This document shows positions 24,559 through 32,870 of a DNA stretch of 64,000 nucleotides, piece after piece (the stretch's first letter is position 1; each line of letters begins with the position of its first letter). The notes below the pieces were generated by a model that worked only from the letters and a program-made list of their open reading frames with translations, was not told the DNA's origin and did not search any database. The position numbers and the translations under genes are program-made. This DNA comes from Hymenobacter citatus (GTDB lineage: Bacteria > Bacteroidota > Bacteroidia > Cytophagales > Hymenobacteraceae), in the NCBI RefSeq assembly GCF_014333615.1, contig NZ_JACSCY010000002.1, forward strand, positions 186,001-250,000, written 5' to 3'.

Positions 24559-26157
24559 ATGAAAGCACTTCTCCTCCCTGCCCCTTGCCGGCTGCTGTTG
24601 CTTGTGCTGCTGAGCGTGCTGGCTGGCCCTACCCTGGCGCAAACGGGTGGTAGCGTGGGCATCGGCACTGCCACTCCGGACGCCTCGGCCGTGCTCGACT
24701 TGTCGGCCCCGAACAAGGGCCTGCTCATCCCGCGCCTGGACTCGGCGCAGCGCGTGCGCATCGCGGCCCCGGCCACGGGTCTGCTCGTGTTTCAGACCAG
24801 CCCGCGGGTAGGCTTTTACTACTACGCCGGCAGTGCCGCGGGCTGGCGCTACCTGCCCGACCAGACACGCAGCAGCGGCGGCGACAACCTGGGCAACGGG
24901 GTAGCCACCACCGTGAACCTGCAAGGCAATGCGCTGGTAGGCAATGGGGCCGAGCTGCCGGCCGGCGTGCGGGGGGTAGGCGTACGCGCTGATGGAGGCC
25001 TGAATGTAGGCCAACACACGCCAGGCGAGAATCTGTACCTGGGCTACCAGGCCGGGCAGGCTAACACGACCGGCTACTACAACCAGTTTATTGGCTACCA
25101 GGCCGGGCAGGCTAGCACTGCCGGCAATTACAACCAGTTTATTGGCTACCAGAGCGGCTATTATAACACGACCGGCAGCTATAATCAGTTCAGCGGCTAT
25201 GGCAGCGGCTTTTATAACACGACGGGCGAACTAAATCAATTCAGCGGCTACGAGAGCGGTGTTTTTAATAGGGCGGGCAGCAATAACATATTTACTGGCT
25301 ACCAGAGTGGCTACAACAACACGACCGGAAGCTATAATCAGTTTAGCGGTTACCAGAGCGGCTACAACAACAACGGTAGCTATAATCGGTTCGGCGGCTA
25401 CCTGAGCGGCTACAGCAATACGACTGGTAACTTCAACGAGTTCAGCGGCTACCGGAGCGGCTTCTACAACACAACGGGCAGTAATAACTGGGCCTTCGGC
25501 TACCTGGCCGGCCCTACCACAGGCGACCTGACCAACGCCGGGGCTATCGGCAACCAAGCCCAGGTCAGCCAGAGCAACTCGCTGGTGCTGGGTGGCACGG
25601 GCCGCAACGCCGTGCGCGTGGGCATCGGCACTACGGCGCCGTATTCGCAGCTCAGCAACACGGCCGACAACGTGGTGGGCAGCGACGGCTTCGGCGTGAG
25701 CAGCCCCTCACTGACGTGGAGCAGTCCCGAGCAGGGCTACACGGCCGCCTTCTACAACGGCAACACGAGTGGGGCCGGTGGTGGGGCGCTGGCCGTGAAG
25801 GTGGCCTCGGCCTCGGCCGGTACCGCAGTCCTGGACGTGAGCCGGGGAAGCACGCAGAACGCCACGGGTACGACGCTGCTGCGCGTGCGTGCTGATGGTA
25901 ACGTGGGCATCGGTACGAGCAGCCCGGCCTACATGCTGGATGTGGCCGGCACCATTCGCGGCAACAACGTGTCGCCTTCTGATGTGCGTTTCAAGCAGCA
26001 GGTGCGGCCGCTAACCGGGGCCCTGGCTGCGCTAACGCTGGAACGCGCTGGGCGTGGCCCACGGCGGGGTAGCCGGGGCCGAACAGGTAGGCTTGCTGGC
26101 ACAAGAGGTGGAGCAGGTCTATCCGGAGCTGGTGAGCACAGATGCGCAGGGTTATAA
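24559..26157 (+). CDS. GIGT/YadA-head-like fibre protein, frame-shifted in its S74 domain
   Basis: 532 residues as read. Signal peptide ending TLAQ, then the GSVGIGTATPDASAVLDLS and NKGLLIPRLDS start shared with the first fibre gene. A DNLGNGVATTVNLQGNALVG module follows, then nine 17-residue repeats (GY.AG..NTTG..NQF.) like the beta-roll head of trimeric adhesins, then VGIGTTAP and VGIGTSSPAYMLDVAG units. At about 25975 a peptidase S74 intramolecular chaperone begins (SPSDVRFKQQVRPLTGALAALT) but the frame then becomes nonsense (ERAGRGPRRGSRG). The rest of the S74 domain continues in another frame from about 26036. Something like 20 bp, not a multiple of three, appears to be missing at the junction. 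Either the protein is inactive or trimmed, or this is a sequencing/assembly error. Confidence 0.75.
   Translation: MKALLLPAPCRLLLLVLLSVLAGPTLAQTGGSVGIGTATPDASAVLDLSAPNKGLLIPRLDSAQRVRIAAPATGLLVFQTSPRVGFYYYAGSAAGWRYLPDQTRSSGGDNLGNGVATTVNLQGNALVGNGAELPAGVRGVGVRADGGLNVGQHTPGENLYLGYQAGQANTTGYYNQFIGYQAGQASTAGNYNQFIGYQSGYYNTTGSYNQFSGYGSGFYNTTGELNQFSGYESGVFNRAGSNNIFTGYQSGYNNTTGSYNQFSGYQSGYNNNGSYNRFGGYLSGYSNTTGNFNEFSGYRSGFYNTTGSNNWAFGYLAGPTTGDLTNAGAIGNQAQVSQSNSLVLGGTGRNAVRVGIGTTAPYSQLSNTADNVVGSDGFGVSSPSLTWSSPEQGYTAAFYNGNTSGAGGGALAVKVASASAGTAVLDVSRGSTQNATGTTLLRVRADGNVGIGTSSPAYMLDVAGTIRGNNVSPSDVRFKQQVRPLTGALAALTLERAGRGPRRGSRGRTGRLAGTRGGAGLSGAGEHRCAGL
25042..25497 (+). repeat. Nine tandem 51-bp coding repeats
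   Basis: Nine units coding GYxxGxxNTTGxxNxFx: eight of 17 residues and one (the seventh) of 16. Consecutive units differ at several codons, so this is an old, diverged array. It is expected to build a left-handed beta-roll, as in YadA heads. Confidence 0.85.
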
Positions 26158-26410
26158 GGCCGTCAACTACGCCCAGCTCACGCCTGTGCTGCTGGAGGCA
26201 ATTCGGGAGCTGGCGGCCCAAAACGAGGTGCTACAGGCGCAGCTACGCCTGCAGCAGCAGCGCACCGATACCAGCACAACCGCCTTCGAGCAGCGCCTGC
26301 GGACCCTGGAGGCCGCCGCCGACCGCGCCGCCGTGCTCACGCTGCAAGCCCAACTGGCCCGGCTCCTGGGCGAAGCCCCGCCGTCTGCGCCAGCCCCCGC
26401 CGCCCGCTGA
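26036..26410 (+). pseudogene. Displaced 3' part of the S74 chaperone domain
   Basis: From 26036 this frame reads RWNALGVAHGG, GAEQVGLLAQEVEQVYPELV and GYKAVNYAQLTPVLLEAIRE, the standard second half of an S74 domain. A coiled-coil tail (QLRLQQQRTDTSTTAFEQRL) and an Ala/Pro end follow. It lacks a credible own start: the upstream in-frame codon is a stop at 26033 and a GTG at 26054 lies inside the domain. It belongs to the preceding gene. If the missing bases are restored, one protein of about 620-625 residues results. Confidence 0.75.
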
Positions 26411-26465
26411 TTCGCCTGTATTCTACGTCTCATCGCCTACCCTCCTTATTAGCACGCTACCCTTT

Positions 26466-28205
26466 ATGAAAAAGGCATTTCTGATACCCCTGGCCTTCCT
26501 GCTGCTGGGCTACCGGCCGGCGCGGGCCCAGCAGGAGCGGGTGGGCATCGGTACCCTCAACCCAACCCAGACGCTCGACGTGAATGGCAACCTGCGTGTG
26601 CGCCCGCTCAAGCCGCCCGGCGGCAACCAGCTACTGGTGGCCCAGCCTGATGGTACCCTGGGCCTGAGCCAGCCGCTGTCGGCCACGGCGGGCCTGGGGC
26701 TGTATACCCAGGTGGCCAGTACCTCCCCCGTTACGGTAGGACCCGTCAGCGGCACGGCCTACACGCAGGTAGCAGCAGCCGGGCGCTACCTGTTCGTGGC
26801 CGGCGGCAACCAGTTCCGCGCCTACGACGTGCAGGCCGTTCCCACCGTACCCGCTTTCTTAACCAACACCACGGCGTCCGGCACCATAGGGGCGCTGGCC
26901 GTCAGCGGCAGCGCCGTGTACGCGGTTAATTCAACGGAGCTGGAAATATTCAGCCTTTCCAGCAGCTCCCCCCTGTCACTCTCCCGCCAACGTTCCGTGC
27001 CGCTGACTCCGCCCGGCACCACGAGCACCACCATCTACGATGCCGTACTGGCCGGCGGCTACCTCTACGTGGCGGCCAGCTTCAGCGGCTCCAGCTACGG
27101 CACCGCCGCAGTAGTGCGCGTCTTCGACCTGACCAACCCCTTGCAGCCTGTGGCCGCCGCCACGCTGCCGCTGGGCCTGACCGGCCGGGTGCAGCTGGCG
27201 ACCGACGAAAGCCGCGGCCGTTTGCTGGTGGTCCCCGATGCCGGCTCCTTGCAGGTGTACGCCCTGGCCACGCCGACAGCGCCTACCCCTGTGCTGATTG
27301 CCACGGCTCCGGCTACGGCGCCGCGCCTACCCACCTTTGAGGGAGGGGTAGCGGTGGTGGGCGGCATCCTGTACGGGGTCAACAACGCCACCACCCCGCC
27401 CACCCTCGACGTGTACGACGAAGCCAGCCCGGCCGACCCCTCGCAGCCCGCGGCGCTGGGCGCGGTGCGCCTGCCCAAGAAGGTGCGCGGCCTGGCTGTG
27501 GCCGGCGAATATGCCTACCTGCTCACGGCCGATGCCAGCAGCTACGAGCTGGTGGCGGTGCGGGTGGCGGCCCCGGCCCTGGTGGGCCTCGACGCGGCCG
27601 GTAACGTGGCCAGCGTGGCGCCGGTGCTGCCACCCACCGACAACCTGGGCAACCACCGCGCCACCCAAAACCTGAACCTGGCGGGCTTCCAGCTCGTGGG
27701 GAACGGCGGTAGCCAGGGCCTGCGCCTCGACGCGAGCGGGCGGGTAGGCGTGCTGACGGCCCCCAGCAACAGCTTCCGCCTCGACGTGGGCGGGGCGTTG
27801 CGCACCACCAATATGGCGGTGACGGGCACCCTCGCCACACCGACGCTCACAGCCAGTACCAGCCTAAGCACGCCCAGCCTGCTGGCCCCCGTTACCGGCG
27901 CGCACCCGTGCCTGGCGGCGGCCACCGGCCAGGTAATCGTCAGCGGGAACAACACGGCGAGCAGCGGCAGCGACAATTACTCGGTGGCGCGCACCGGCAC
28001 GGGCACCTACCGCCTCACGTTCACGGCCGGCCCGCTGGCAACGGGCAATCTGCAGGCGGCCGCCTTTTTGGCCGCGCTGGTGGGCACCCCGGGGTTCGTT
28101 ACGTTCACCGCCTCCACTACCAATCCCTACATCGACGTGTACACCCGCAACCCCAACGGGACGCTGACCGACCGGGACTTCACTTTCAGCGTGTTTCTAC
28201 CTTAA
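26466..28205 (+). CDS. GIGT protein with LVIVD-type beta-propeller
   Basis: 579 residues from the ATG at 26466, which opens a signal peptide (MKKAFLIPLAFLLLGYRPARAQ). The open frame extends 324 bp upstream but only through the preceding gene. The mature protein begins ERVGIGTLNPTQTLDVNGN. Residues of about 80-370 form repeated blades such as VRVFDLTNPLQPVA and LQVYALATPTAPTP, the LVIVD repeat of secreted beta-propellers. After that come DNLGNHRATQNLNLAGFQLVG and a C-terminal domain ending RDFTFSVFLP. It is a close tandem paralogue of the next gene. Fourth transcribed piece downstream of the operator at 24507; short gaps suggest one operon. Predicted to be extracellular, with the propeller as a binding platform (inference). 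Confidence 0.75.
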   Translation: MKKAFLIPLAFLLLGYRPARAQQERVGIGTLNPTQTLDVNGNLRVRPLKPPGGNQLLVAQPDGTLGLSQPLSATAGLGLYTQVASTSPVTVGPVSGTAYTQVAAAGRYLFVAGGNQFRAYDVQAVPTVPAFLTNTTASGTIGALAVSGSAVYAVNSTELEIFSLSSSSPLSLSRQRSVPLTPPGTTSTTIYDAVLAGGYLYVAASFSGSSYGTAAVVRVFDLTNPLQPVAAATLPLGLTGRVQLATDESRGRLLVVPDAGSLQVYALATPTAPTPVLIATAPATAPRLPTFEGGVAVVGGILYGVNNATTPPTLDVYDEASPADPSQPAALGAVRLPKKVRGLAVAGEYAYLLTADASSYELVAVRVAAPALVGLDAAGNVASVAPVLPPTDNLGNHRATQNLNLAGFQLVGNGGSQGLRLDASGRVGVLTAPSNSFRLDVGGALRTTNMAVTGTLATPTLTASTSLSTPSLLAPVTGAHPCLAAATGQVIVSGNNTASSGSDNYSVARTGTGTYRLTFTAGPLATGNLQAAAFLAALVGTPGFVTFTASTTNPYIDVYTRNPNGTLTDRDFTFSVFLP

Positions 28206-28247
28206 TCCCAGCCCGACCTTTTCTTTCTACCCACGCTTTTTTCTGAT

Positions 28248-29999
28248 ATGACTACACCTTCTACCCTCTTATGGTGGCGAATGGGGCTGTTGCTAGTGAG
28301 CTTGCTGCTGAGCGGCACCGTGGCCCTGGCCCAGCACATTGGCATCGGCACCAACGCCCCAACCCAAACCCTCGACGTGAACGGCAACCTGCGCGTGCGG
28401 AGCCTGAGCAACCCTGGCAGCAACGGTCGCCTGCTCTCGGTGCTGCCCGATGGCACACTCACGGCGGGCGAGCGGCTGGGCACGCTGTCGGGCCTGGGGG
28501 CCAGCTCGCAGCTGCTGCCCTCGCCTGTGCTGTCCCCGATACCTCTGGGCAACAACACGTTCTATGCCGATGAGGCAACCGACGGCCGCTACTTATACAT
28601 ACTGGGCGATAACGAGGTGCGCGTGTACGACATGGCGACGCCCACCCAACCCACGCTGGCGGCCCAGCCGACGGCCTTGCGCCCCAATGCGGGGGGGATA
28701 CGGCTAGCCGTGGCCAACGGCTACGCCTACGTCGTCAACGGCACCGATATGATGGACGTGTACCAGCTTACCACGCCCACCACTTTTACCTTCCGGCGCA
28801 CCATCGTCAACCGGCCGGCCGGGGCCTCCGCAACGGCGTACATGGACATGACGGTGTCCGGCAACTACCTGTATTACGTGGGTAACTTCCCCGGTCTTAG
28901 CCCGACTGTTAAGCTGCTGACCTATGACCTGACCGACCCGGCTAATCCTGCGCTGCTGAACATGCTGGACGTGCCCAATAGCCGGGGGGAAATCCGCCCC
29001 GTACACCTGGCCGCCGACGAGCGCACCAATACGCTGTACGCCCACATCGGGGGGTACCCCTATTCACTATACCAAATGGCCGCGCCGGGTGTTCCTACGA
29101 CGCTGCGCACCACCGGCTCCTCGAGCAGCACGAGCCCGCGCCTGCTGCTGAAAATGAGCATCTTGGGCGGAACACTCTACCAGATAAATGTCGACGCGCA
29201 GCAGCTCCACATACTCGACGTAAGCAACAGCCCGGCTTCCCCTCAGGATATTGTCACGATACCTACGCCCGCCCGCGTGTATGGCATAGACATTATCGGC
29301 CGCTACGCTTACCTTTTCAGCCAATCGAGCAGCGGGTATGCCATCTACGCGGTTCAGGTAGGGGCGCCCTCGGTGCTGGCCTTCGACCCCAACGGTAACA
29401 TCAGCACCCAGTCGGCGGTACTGCCCACCATCTCTGACAATCTGGGCAACCACACGGCCGTGCAAAACCTGAACCTGGCCAGCTACCAGCTCGTCGGCAA
29501 CGGCGGCGGCAGCGGCCTGAGCATCAGCAGCAGCGGCCAGGTGGGCATTGGCACCACCACGCCCGCTGCTACCCTCGACGTGAACGGCGCCACCCGCGCC
29601 ACCAACCTAACGGCCACCGACGCCGTCCAGGCCGGTACGGTGCTAGCCAGCACCAACGTGCAAACTTTTGCCGTGCTCACGCCCGCCACCGGCAACCACA
29701 ACATGCTGGTGCAGGCCTACGGCTCCATCGGCAGTGCGGGCAACGCCTACGGCTCTACCGACAACTATTCTGTGAACCACACGCCCGGCAGCAACACCTA
29801 CCGCATCCGTTTCACCCCCGCCAGCGGCCTGGGTTCTACTACCCTCAGCGCCGCCGTGGTCAACCTCACGCTCTACGGTACCAACCCCGGCTTTGCCACC
29901 TACACGGCCACCGAGTCGGGTAGTATCGACGTGACGACAACCAACGCCAACGGCCAGGCGGCCGAGCGGGGCTTCAGCTTTACCGTGTACCTACCCTAA
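28248..29999 (+). CDS. GIGT protein with LVIVD-type beta-propeller, paralogue
   Basis: 583 residues. N-terminal signal peptide ending VALAQ, then IGIGTNAPTQTLDVNGNLRVR, nearly the same as its upstream paralogue. Propeller blades at about 95-380 include VRVYDMATPTQPTL, LLTYDLTDPANPAL and LHILDVSNSPASPQ. Next is DNLGNHTAVQNLNLASYQLVG, then VGIGTTTPAATLDVNG and a C-terminal domain ending RGFSFTVYLP. Both paralogues diverged mainly in the propeller, while the N-terminal and C-terminal modules stayed alike, as expected if the propeller carries ligand choice. Gap to the neighbours is 42 bp upstream and 12 bp downstream. Confidence 0.75.
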   Translation: MTTPSTLLWWRMGLLLVSLLLSGTVALAQHIGIGTNAPTQTLDVNGNLRVRSLSNPGSNGRLLSVLPDGTLTAGERLGTLSGLGASSQLLPSPVLSPIPLGNNTFYADEATDGRYLYILGDNEVRVYDMATPTQPTLAAQPTALRPNAGGIRLAVANGYAYVVNGTDMMDVYQLTTPTTFTFRRTIVNRPAGASATAYMDMTVSGNYLYYVGNFPGLSPTVKLLTYDLTDPANPALLNMLDVPNSRGEIRPVHLAADERTNTLYAHIGGYPYSLYQMAAPGVPTTLRTTGSSSSTSPRLLLKMSILGGTLYQINVDAQQLHILDVSNSPASPQDIVTIPTPARVYGIDIIGRYAYLFSQSSSGYAIYAVQVGAPSVLAFDPNGNISTQSAVLPTISDNLGNHTAVQNLNLASYQLVGNGGGSGLSISSSGQVGIGTTTPAATLDVNGATRATNLTATDAVQAGTVLASTNVQTFAVLTPATGNHNMLVQAYGSIGSAGNAYGSTDNYSVNHTPGSNTYRIRFTPASGLGSTTLSAAVVNLTLYGTNPGFATYTATESGSIDVTTTNANGQAAERGFSFTVYLP

Positions 30000-30011
30000 C
30001 CCGTCATCGCT

Positions 30012-31421
30012 ATGCAACAATTCATTTCAATGGCGGGTCTGCTGCTAGGACTCACGGCAGGCACCGCCGCCGCCCAAACCCTTACGACCACCGCCGGCAG
30101 CAGCCTGACCGTGCAAAGCGGCGCCACGCTCTACGTGGTGGGCGGCGTGCAGCAGGCCAGCGGGGCTACCCTCACCAACGCCGGCACCGTGCAGCTCACG
30201 GGCGACCTACTCAACGCCGGCACGCTGACTTCGCCGGGCCTGCTGTTGTTCAGCGGTAGCCAGAATCAGACCTTCTCGCCCGGCTCCGCTACCGTAGAAA
30301 AGCTGACGGTGGCCAACACCGGTGGCGCTGGCAATAACCGCCTGCTGCTACCGGCCGACCTCACCATCGGCACCCAACTCACGCTCACGCAGGGCTTGCT
30401 GCGTACCCAGGGTAGTGCCACCCTGCTGATCCCCAACGGCGCCCGCGTGGAGGGCGAGGCCGACGGCCGGTACGTACAGGGCCGTCTGCAAGTGAAGCGA
30501 ACGGCAGTAAATGGCACCGTGGACTTCACCAACGGCTTCACGCTCACTACCAACGGCCAAAACCTAGGAACTGTGACAGTAACGCGCACGGCGGGTCTGC
30601 AACTAGGTGGGGTCAGCTACGGGCAGAGCGGTACCAACCAGGGCATCGACCGGATGTGGCAGGTGGAAGCTACCCAGCCGCTCGGCCCAGCTACTCCGGC
30701 CACCGTGAAGGTGAGTTGGGTGGCCGACGACGACCACGGACTGACGCTGCCGACCACGGCGCAGCTCTGGCGTGCCGAGCAAGGCACGGGCCCGTGGGCG
30801 CCGCAGGGCGCGCCGGTCAGCGTCAGTGCCCGTTCGTTTACGGCCAGCGTTGGGCAGCTGGGTATGCTTACCCTTAGCAGCTCCAACCAGCCCCTACCCG
30901 TGGAGCTGGTGCGCTTCACGGCCGAGCGCCGCGGTGCCGCGGCGCTGTTGCGGTGGAGCACCGCCTCGGAGGTGAACAACGACCGATTTGAGGTAGAAGT
31001 GAGCGAGGACGGGTACGCGTTTCGGCGTATTGGCCAGGTGTCGGGCCACGGCACCAGCAGCCTACCCCACGAGTACCAACTACTTGACTCAGAGCTGGCT
31101 CGCTACGGGGCGGCGCTGGTCTACTACCGCCTGCGCCAGGTAGACCACGATGGCACCACCCACTTTTCGCCCGTGCGCACCCTAGTTGTCAGTGGGCAGC
31201 TGGAGCTGGCTTTGTTTCCAAACCCAACCAGTGGAGCTACCACACTAACGGGTGCGCTACCCGGCGCAGCGGTGAGCGTGTACGATTCTATGGGCCGCCT
31301 GGTGCACACGAGCACCACCGATGCAGCTGGCTCGGCCCAGCTACGACTGCCGGCTGGTAGCGCCGCGGGTGTGTACATGGTGCGAACTGGTCAGCACGCT
31401 TTGCGCCTAATAAGGCAATAG
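30012..31421 (+). CDS. T9SS type A cargo protein
   Basis: 469 residues. Signal peptide ending AAAQ. The first half (about 25-210) is a beta-helix-like run of short repeats (SSLTVQSGATLYVVGG, GTVQLTGDLLNAGTL), resembling autotransporter passenger stretches. A fibronectin-like domain follows (LPVELVRFTAERRGAAALLR, YYRLRQVDHDGTTHFSP). The last 75 residues form the type IX secretion sorting domain: LALFPNPTSG, VSVYDSMGRLV, GVYMVRTG. The protein should be carried through the outer membrane and attached or released. It closes the fibre operon; a strong terminator follows 130 bp downstream. T9SS genes themselves are not in the window. Confidence 0.88.
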   Translation: MQQFISMAGLLLGLTAGTAAAQTLTTTAGSSLTVQSGATLYVVGGVQQASGATLTNAGTVQLTGDLLNAGTLTSPGLLLFSGSQNQTFSPGSATVEKLTVANTGGAGNNRLLLPADLTIGTQLTLTQGLLRTQGSATLLIPNGARVEGEADGRYVQGRLQVKRTAVNGTVDFTNGFTLTTNGQNLGTVTVTRTAGLQLGGVSYGQSGTNQGIDRMWQVEATQPLGPATPATVKVSWVADDDHGLTLPTTAQLWRAEQGTGPWAPQGAPVSVSARSFTASVGQLGMLTLSSSNQPLPVELVRFTAERRGAAALLRWSTASEVNNDRFEVEVSEDGYAFRRIGQVSGHGTSSLPHEYQLLDSELARYGAALVYYRLRQVDHDGTTHFSPVRTLVVSGQLELALFPNPTSGATTLTGALPGAAVSVYDSMGRLVHTSTTDAAGSAQLRLPAGSAAGVYMVRTGQHALRLIRQ

Positions 31422-31552
31422 GTAGGCGGTAGCTATTCTCTCATGGGCTTTGCTTAGCCTCCACAATCCATCCGCTGCCGTGCTGGGCCGGTCTAAACCG
31501 TGACGCAGGAAGTGAAGAAACGGGAAGGGTAGCGCAAGAAGTTGAGCAGTGC

Positions 31553-31599
31553 AAACTACTCAGGTCCTCAATCCGTTATGTTGAGGACCTGAGTAGTTT
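31553..31599 (+). terminator. Terminator of the fibre operon
   Basis: A perfect 19-bp stem (AAACTACTCAGGTCCTCAA and its complement) with a loop of about 9 nt, followed by TTTCC. Strong hairpin, weak U-tract. Confidence 0.7.
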
Positions 31600-31632
31600 C
31601 CGTATATTCCACCAACAAACCAGGTCAAACGC

Positions 31633-31872
31633 ATGAAAACCATCTCGATTCTCCTTGCTAGCGCTGCGCTGCTTTATATCTCGGTTTCAGCCGCTGCTCA
31701 AACAGCTCCGAAGCCAAAGACCAAAACGACTACATCTTCTCAACCGCGCACCAGTAAGAAAGCAGCTTCTAAAAATCTGGCTGTTATTAGAGACACGGCT
31801 GCTTTCCGCCGTTCGAGCCGACCCGACGCGATACCACTACGAGTACGGCCTACAAATAGTAAGTATGAATAG
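31633..31872 (+). CDS. Small secreted basic protein, unknown
   Basis: 79 residues. Signal peptide at about 1-23 ending SAAAQ, then a 30-residue low-complexity stretch rich in Lys, Thr, Ser and Pro (APKPKTKTTTSSQP), and a short tail NLAVIRDTAAFRR ending SKYE. No known domain. The secreted, positively charged mature peptide resembles small envelope proteins common in Hymenobacter-like genomes. The start follows a terminator, so it has its own promoter, though I see no clear TAnnTTTG. Confidence 0.55.
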   Translation: MKTISILLASAALLYISVSAAAQTAPKPKTKTTTSSQPRTSKKAASKNLAVIRDTAAFRRSSRPDAIPLRVRPTNSKYE

Positions 31873-31925
31873 AGGATTCTGGCAGTATCGGGCTAGCGTA
31901 ATCTAATAATTTGTCACATCGCCTT

Positions 31926-32053
31926 GCCGGCCTCGCCGTCGACGTATTGGACTATATCTGCCCGGCCCCGTCGGCGTGTGCCGCTGCGGCAGCGAAACCC
32001 ACGCGCTCCTGGCCTGAATAATTATGCTGACGCAGGAAGCAGAAGAGAAGTAG
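31926..32053 (+). pseudogene. Decayed copy of the SDR gene's 3' end
   Basis: The stretch matches the last 130 bp of the SDR at 18.9-19.9 kb: GGCCTCGCCGTCGACGT here against GGCCTCGCCGCCGACGT there, then ACGCGCTCCTGG and TGACGCAGGAAGCAGAAGAG against ACGCGCTCCTGG and TGACGCAAGAAGCGGAGGAG. Insertions, deletions and in-frame stops break the frame. It has no start. The open frame over it (31924-32139) is therefore not a gene. Confidence 0.65.
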
Positions 32054-32166
32054 GCATTTCTACTACTTCAAGGAATAAAGTAGCTTCGAATACTGGTGAA
32101 AGCGGGTTATTATCATTGCAGTGCTTTGTAGAAAGATGAGCAGCACAAGTGATTTAGTAGATTTGA

Positions 32167-32778
32167 TTAGCGCCCCTGTCTAAGGAGTCGTTGTAGCGTG
32201 TTGGTGACCCGAATAGCTTGCTGTCGGCCGGCATCTTTGCCAGCACACGCTTCAAAAAAGACGGGCGCGTAAAAGCGGGCGCTCCGAATCGATTTCTTGT
32301 CGATGAACCATAAGGTGACGTCCTCTCCATCCTCCACGACACACTTCCCCAAAACTCTTCTTGCTTGCTCGTCACTTTGGACCGACCACAAAAGAACAGG
32401 CTTCAAGCTTTGCCAGCTATATCGAAGCGAATCAGATGCAATTGGTTGGGGCAGTAGGTAGCGGTTTGTATCGGGCGTGGTAGCACGAAAACGCGCTTCT
32501 TCCTTACTGAATTTCTGTACAAGCTGACCAGGAAAATAATGGCCAAGTATATTCCGGTATGGGCTGCGATAAGTGAAGAAAGCAAGTCGACTATGATGGA
32601 TAGCCAGGATAAGGTAGCTCGCTGACTCGTTCCAGACGGAACTGCTTTGGTAGACGATTGTACTGTCAAAGTTTTGCTGAAAGAAGGTATGTAGAGGAGT
32701 CGTTACTTGTGCCTGGCTTGGAAAGGCAGCACGCAACAAACCAAGTGAAAGAGCAAAACGAATCCAGTAGGAGAACAT
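32167..32778 (-). CDS. Secreted protein of unknown function
   Basis: 203 residues. Signal peptide at about 1-23 (MFSYWIRFALSLGLL...SQAQ). I recognise no domain. The mature part is mixed alpha/beta with several aromatic stretches (SASYLILAIHHSRLAFFTYR, YRNILGHYFPGQLVQKF), an acidic VVEDGEDVTLWFID turn and a basic C-terminus. Single Cys residues at KCVV and EACAG could pair. It stands alone between the SDR relic and the MutS-like gene, in the same direction as the latter. Base composition is slightly AT-richer than the neighbours. Confidence 0.6.
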   Translation of the reverse strand: MFSYWIRFALSLGLLRAAFPSQAQVTTPLHTFFQQNFDSTIVYQSSSVWNESASYLILAIHHSRLAFFTYRSPYRNILGHYFPGQLVQKFSKEEARFRATTPDTNRYLLPQPIASDSLRYSWQSLKPVLLWSVQSDEQARRVLGKCVVEDGEDVTLWFIDKKSIRSARFYAPVFFEACAGKDAGRQQAIRVTNTLQRLLRQGR

Positions 32779-32870
32779 GCAGATGCGGAAAGTGCAATGG
32801 GGTATTATGAAATGAAAGCCATAATTCCTCCAGGAAGGTACTTACTGAGTAGATAGTAGGCTCATCACGT

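Noticed and set aside
22520..31421. Prophage or tail-fibre cluster
   Set aside because: S74 and collar-like pieces recall phage tails, but there is no capsid, portal, terminase, lysis or integrase gene. Every protein has a signal peptide and the last has a T9SS domain.
31924..32139. 71-residue plus-strand ORF
   Set aside because: Lies over the decayed SDR copy and reads a frame unrelated to the parent protein.
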